This document shows positions 5,810-8,626 of a DNA stretch of 8,626 bases, piece after piece. Source of the DNA: an uncultured Bacillota bacterium (GTDB lineage Bacteria > Bacillota_I > Bacilli_A > RF39 > UBA660); contig CAMXBB010000046.1 of assembly GCA_947179265.1 (NCBI GenBank), positions 1 to 8,626 of the forward strand, given 5' to 3'. The position numbers and the translations under genes were made by a program. Below the pieces are notes generated by a model. It had not been told where the DNA came from and ran no database searches. It worked only from the letters and a program-made list of their open reading frames with translations. Numbering within the stretch: the stretch's first letter is position 1; each line of letters opens with the position of its first letter.

Positions 5810-6744
5810 AAAATCATACTTTCTTGTTTAAATTCTCTTTTAGCTTTTTCTACATCGATCTTATCTTGTAAACTTAAATGAGTAATTGTTGATTCGAAAT
5901 CATCAGCCAAATCATCACCAAATATTCCTAGTTCTCTTGGTTGATCAATGTAGATATCATTTTTACCTAATTTTAGTACATCACGAGTGAATTCTTCACT
6001 ACATGTTTGTCCATATCCATGTCCCCAACTGTTTCTTAGATCTAGAGTTTCTAGAATTCTAAATAATATTCTTCTTAAGAATTCAACATGACATAAGGTT
6101 TTATATAAACCTTGCATATCTAAACGTCCACCATGCTTTTTTATTTGCACTATAATATATGCAAGTTCATCACGTTCTTGAGACAATTCAAAAGTTTTTA
6201 AATCAACACTATATCCTGCTTTCTCTAAAGCTTTTAAAATATTAGTAATGATGATTGCTCTATGTAATACTTGATCTTTTGTAGTTCCCCAATAATATGA
6301 CAATGAAACGTGCATTCTAGCAAACTTAGGTTTAGTTATTCTTTCTTCAGTTTCATAACACAATGGATTTCCTGCACAATATGCTGGAACACTTAAGTGT
6401 CCACCAGCAACAGTTCTAACAGTTCGATATTTATGAATTTTACCCTTCTTAGCATTTAAATCACTTTGAAGTTTTAAAAACTCTTCATATCCTGGATCTA
6501 ATTCACCAACTAAATCCTCAACAGCTTTTTCATATGGTTTTCCAGCAAAACTATAATCTCCATCAAGACTAGATAATTTATAAAAAACATCTCTATTTAA
6601 TTCTGGATTTGCTTTTAAATAATCATATAAGACATACAGATTAGAAAATCTGGCTTTCAATATACGATATGTATAACCATCTACTGTTAGCATTTCAGGT
6701 TCAAAGATACTATCCGAAAATCTTTCATGATTAGTAGTTCCCAT
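5794..6744 (-). CDS. DUF7192-like protein with a degenerate VWA-type core, partner of the AAA+ ATPase
   Basis: This soluble 316-residue protein resembles the DUF7192 family, known mainly from phages and often encoded beside a MoxR/CobS-like ATPase. Numbering from the ATG at 6744, residues 104-135 match that family's arginine-rich, glycine-containing entry (KYRTVRTVAGGHLSVPAYCAGNP). Residues 140-203 follow the start of a von Willebrand A fold: strand ARMHVSLSYY, helix DQVLHRAIIITNILKALEKAG, strand YSVDLKTFEL, then a further strand ELAYIIVQIKK. The metal-binding DxSxS of true VWA domains is absent. Residues 205-245 are a conserved-looking HGGRLDMQGLYKTL region ending in WGHGYGQ. I chose ATG 6744 because the GTG nine bases earlier lies inside the AAAGGTGG ribosome binding site. 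The start follows the ATPase stop by 14 bases, so one transcript encodes both. It probably acts as adaptor or substrate carrier for the ATPase; this is inference. Confidence 0.6.
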   Translation of the reverse strand: MGTTNHERFSDSIFEPEMLTVDGYTYRILKARFSNLYVLYDYLKANPELNRDVFYKLSSLDGDYSFAGKPYEKAVEDLVGELDPGYEEFLKLQSDLNAKKGKIHKYRTVRTVAGGHLSVPAYCAGNPLCYETEERITKPKFARMHVSLSYYWGTTKDQVLHRAIIITNILKALEKAGYSVDLKTFELSQERDELAYIIVQIKKHGGRLDMQGLYKTLCHVEFLRRILFRILETLDLRNSWGHGYGQTCSEEFTRDVLKLGKNDIYIDQPRELGIFGDDLADDFESTITHLSLQDKIDVEKAKREFKQESMILRKRR

Positions 6745-6749
6745 AATAT

Positions 6750-6757
6750 CCACCTTT
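6750..6757 (-). promoter_or_regulatory. Ribosome binding site deciding the start of the DUF7192-like gene
   Basis: AAAGGTGG lies five bases before the ATG at 6744-6742. The longest open frame would begin at GTG 6753-6751, but that GTG is part of this site and has no site of its own, so ATG 6744 is the better start. Confidence 0.7.
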
Positions 6758-6758
6758 A

Positions 6759-8626
6759 TTAACTTCTAATACTTTTTTTACAACGTAATATTAACTTCTT
6801 AGCAAGATCTTTTTCTGATGCTGCTGATAATTGTTTTGGATTTTTTGGTTTATTATCATCATAACGTAAATCATACATATTTGTAAATTCTTTGATAATA
6901 AACTCCAAATAATCAGGTGATTTAGTTTGAACAAATTTTTCATCTAATACTTGTTCAGCAGTTTTACTATTATGATTAATATATTTTACGATAGCTGAGG
7001 CATCTCTTGTTGTTACTACACCAATTGGTGCTGATAAACTTTGTCTCTTAGCATAAGCATCACATGCTTTTCTAAAGTTAACAAAAAGATTATACCAAGC
7101 CGTATATTGATTAAAGATTCTTTGCTCAACTCTATTATCATACCAGAATCTCTTTGGCGTCATTCTTTGTTGAACTGCTTCATCAATCTTACCACGACTT
7201 GAGAAAACTTCATTTTCTCCTTCACCAGTAGTATTACCAGCACTTATCATTCTGAAGTTTGGATGTATTGGTACACGCATATCTTCAGCAAATGTTACAT
7301 ATCTTAATTCATCTGGTTTCTCTAACGTATCTAGTAAACCTGAATATAATTCATTTAATACGATTTGCGTATCTGAATTACCATTATCGAATTCATCTAA
7401 ACACAATAATTTACCATATACTAATGCAACGAAAGCTTGAGTAGCTCTAAATCTTCCTTGTGGATCATTATAAGCCATAATACTATATTTATCAGTAATC
7501 TTACCATTATCTACCATGTCGATACCAATAAGCTTAGCAACTTGTTTAATACTATATGATTTTCCACATCCTGATGGTCCCCATAGGTAAACCCAGTCAC
7601 CTTCTAACACACATCTAATGATTTCATCAGTCATTTCATGGAAGATTTCTCCCTTAGCTTGACGTGCTTCTTTTACCTTTAAGATTCTACTCATTCTTTC
7701 TTCAAATGGAATAGACTCATCAAATGCAGGTATTATAGTACGATCAACTACACCATTTGGTACTACAACACTTGGATTAGCAGGACTTACAATTCTGTCA
7801 TATCCTGGAATAATAATATTTGGTGTTTGTTCTGGTGCAGCTAAAGCCTTACCTGGAACAACTATTCCAGGAGTTTCTCCTGTAGCAACTCCTGATGTTG
7901 GAGTAACAATTTGTGCTTGTGGAGTAAGTAATCCACTAGCTTTTAAACTAAGTAATGCTTCCTTAATTTGAGCATCTTCGACAGCACCTTTTACTAACTC
8001 TTGAACCTTAGGATCATCTTCAACATATTGTCTTAACTTATTAATACTTTCTTCACTTGCTCCTTGAAGCCTTAATAAATCAGCTGTTGTATTAGAAGAA
8101 AGTAATTCAGCAGTTCTTTTTAACTCAGATACTTTAGTACGAGTATCTTCTAAAATTTGATTAAATACTTGATTACTCTTTGTTTGTAAATCATTCTCTA
8201 AGTTTCTTAGATGTGTATCTAATTCATCAATAGCTTCTTGTTTTGCTTGTGCAACAAGTGATTCCATTGAACCTTTTGTTGAAGCTTCTAAATCAGTAAT
8301 CTCTTTTTTAATTCGAGTTAATTCAGCAGCTAACTCCCTTTTACCTGTAGAAGTTGCTGTTTTAATTCTCTCTTCGAAAGAATTAACATTCTTCCTTATA
8401 TTTTCAAGTCTTCTAATTAAGGATTGCGCTCTTTCAGCTTCCTCAGATACTTTTGCTAATTCTCTTTCATCTAGTGGATATACTCCACATCTCTTCTTAG
8501 CTTCATCAAGCATTCTTGCTCTTAATTCATCTAATGGACCATATTCAGTCTCTAAGTTACTCATAAATGAAAGAATTTCATTTTTAAGTATTTGTTGATT
8601 AGAACAATAAGGACTTACTTCTACTG
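6759..8626 (-). CDS. MoxR/CobS-type AAA+ ATPase with coiled-coil N-terminus (5' end beyond the window)
   Basis: The protein is at least 601 residues counted from the ATG at 8564. That ATG has no ribosome binding site, and the frame stays open for 20 more codons to the right edge, so the real start is probably outside. From 8564, residues about 35-160 are Glu/Lys/Arg/Leu-rich helix, likely coiled coil. Residues 215-282 are a Pro/Val/Ile linker with a 16-residue repeat. The AAA+ domain (about 285-500) has Walker A GPSGCGKS (329-336), Walker B LLCLDEFDN (386-394), sensor 1 ISAGNT (N444) and a likely arginine finger in SSRGKIDEAVQQRM (455-468). These features fit the MoxR/CobS/GvpN group of ring-forming ATPases, which remodel partner proteins or drive metal insertion with a VWA protein. 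It is co-transcribed with the downstream DUF7192-like gene. The C-terminus is a lysine/arginine-rich helix. Confidence 0.8.
   Translation of the reverse strand, partial: VEVSPYCSNQQILKNEILSFMSNLETEYGPLDELRARMLDEAKKRCGVYPLDERELAKVSEEAERAQSLIRRLENIRKNVNSFEERIKTATSTGKRELAAELTRIKKEITDLEASTKGSMESLVAQAKQEAIDELDTHLRNLENDLQTKSNQVFNQILEDTRTKVSELKRTAELLSSNTTADLLRLQGASEESINKLRQYVEDDPKVQELVKGAVEDAQIKEALLSLKASGLLTPQAQIVTPTSGVATGETPGIVVPGKALAAPEQTPNIIIPGYDRIVSPANPSVVVPNGVVDRTIIPAFDESIPFEERMSRILKVKEARQAKGEIFHEMTDEIIRCVLEGDWVYLWGPSGCGKSYSIKQVAKLIGIDMVDNGKITDKYSIMAYNDPQGRFRATQAFVALVYGKLLCLDEFDNGNSDTQIVLNELYSGLLDTLEKPDELRYVTFAEDMRVPIHPNFRMISAGNTTGEGENEVFSSRGKIDEAVQQRMTPKRFWYDNRVEQRIFNQYTAWYNLFVNFRKACDAYAKRQSLSAPIGVVTTRDASAIVKYINHNSKTAEQVLDEKFVQTKSPDYLEFIIKEFTNMYDLRYDDNKPKNPKQLSAASEKDLAKKLILRCKKSIRS
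7731..7874 (-). repeat. Three tandem 16-residue repeats in the ATPase linker
   Basis: TPGIVVPG (residue 231), TPNIIIPG (247) and NPSVVVPN (263) start exactly 16 residues apart, each followed by a variable 8-residue half. A partial fourth (RTIIPAF) ends the series at the AAA+ domain. The DNA copies differ, so the repeat is maintained at protein level. Confidence 0.6.

Noticed and set aside
5626..5811. 61-codon plus-strand frame
   Set aside because: Low-complexity Ile/Tyr/Ser shadow spanning an antisense gene start and a terminator.
6745..6753. GTG start at 6753 for the DUF7192-like gene
   Set aside because: The GTG is inside the ribosome binding site that serves ATG 6744.
7259..7444. 61-codon plus-strand frame
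   Set aside because: Antisense to the conserved AAA+ core of the ATPase gene.

Overview
The window is AT-rich, compactly packed bacterial DNA with strong GGAGG-type ribosome binding sites, sigma-A-like promoters and intrinsic terminators that often overlap stop codons. Together with the protein types, this points to a low-GC Firmicutes or Mollicutes-like bacterium, perhaps an anaerobic gut or rumen lineage. That assignment is inference. Complete genes end in TAA or TAG, and tryptophan is encoded by TGG.

Left part (1-1206): the 5' end of an ABC-F ATPase gene leaves the window on the minus strand. Ahead of it sit a six-codon leader ORF and three mutually pairing segments that look like an antibiotic-type translational attenuator. 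Divergent from it, on the plus strand, is a 257-residue protein I do not recognise, with a clear promoter. A bidirectional terminator separates this gene from the next.

Middle part (1205-5135, minus strand): a MATE efflux transporter is fused to a C-terminal cytidylate-kinase-like domain. Its leader carries a good promoter followed immediately by a terminator hairpin. Upstream lies a two-gene operon encoding a radical-SAM-like protein with unusual cysteine spacing and a HAD-type 5'(3')-deoxyribonucleotidase-like phosphatase.

Right part (5250-8626, minus strand): a decayed Rpn/PD-(D/E)XK transposase-nuclease remnant with a frameshift in a run of eight A lies just downstream of a two-gene operon. 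That operon pairs a MoxR/CobS-type AAA+ ATPase, which has a long coiled-coil N-terminus and a 16-residue-repeat linker and runs off the right edge, with a DUF7192-like protein whose core resembles a von Willebrand A fold without its metal site. The pair recalls CobS/CobT or MoxR/VWA chaperone modules, as also seen in phages.

The strongest candidates for something new are this ATPase/VWA-like module, the ABC-F attenuator, the attenuator-like leader of the transporter-kinase fusion, and the radical SAM/nucleotidase pair. No RNA genes, CRISPR arrays or complete insertion sequences were seen, and no gene-free stretch exceeds 300 bases.
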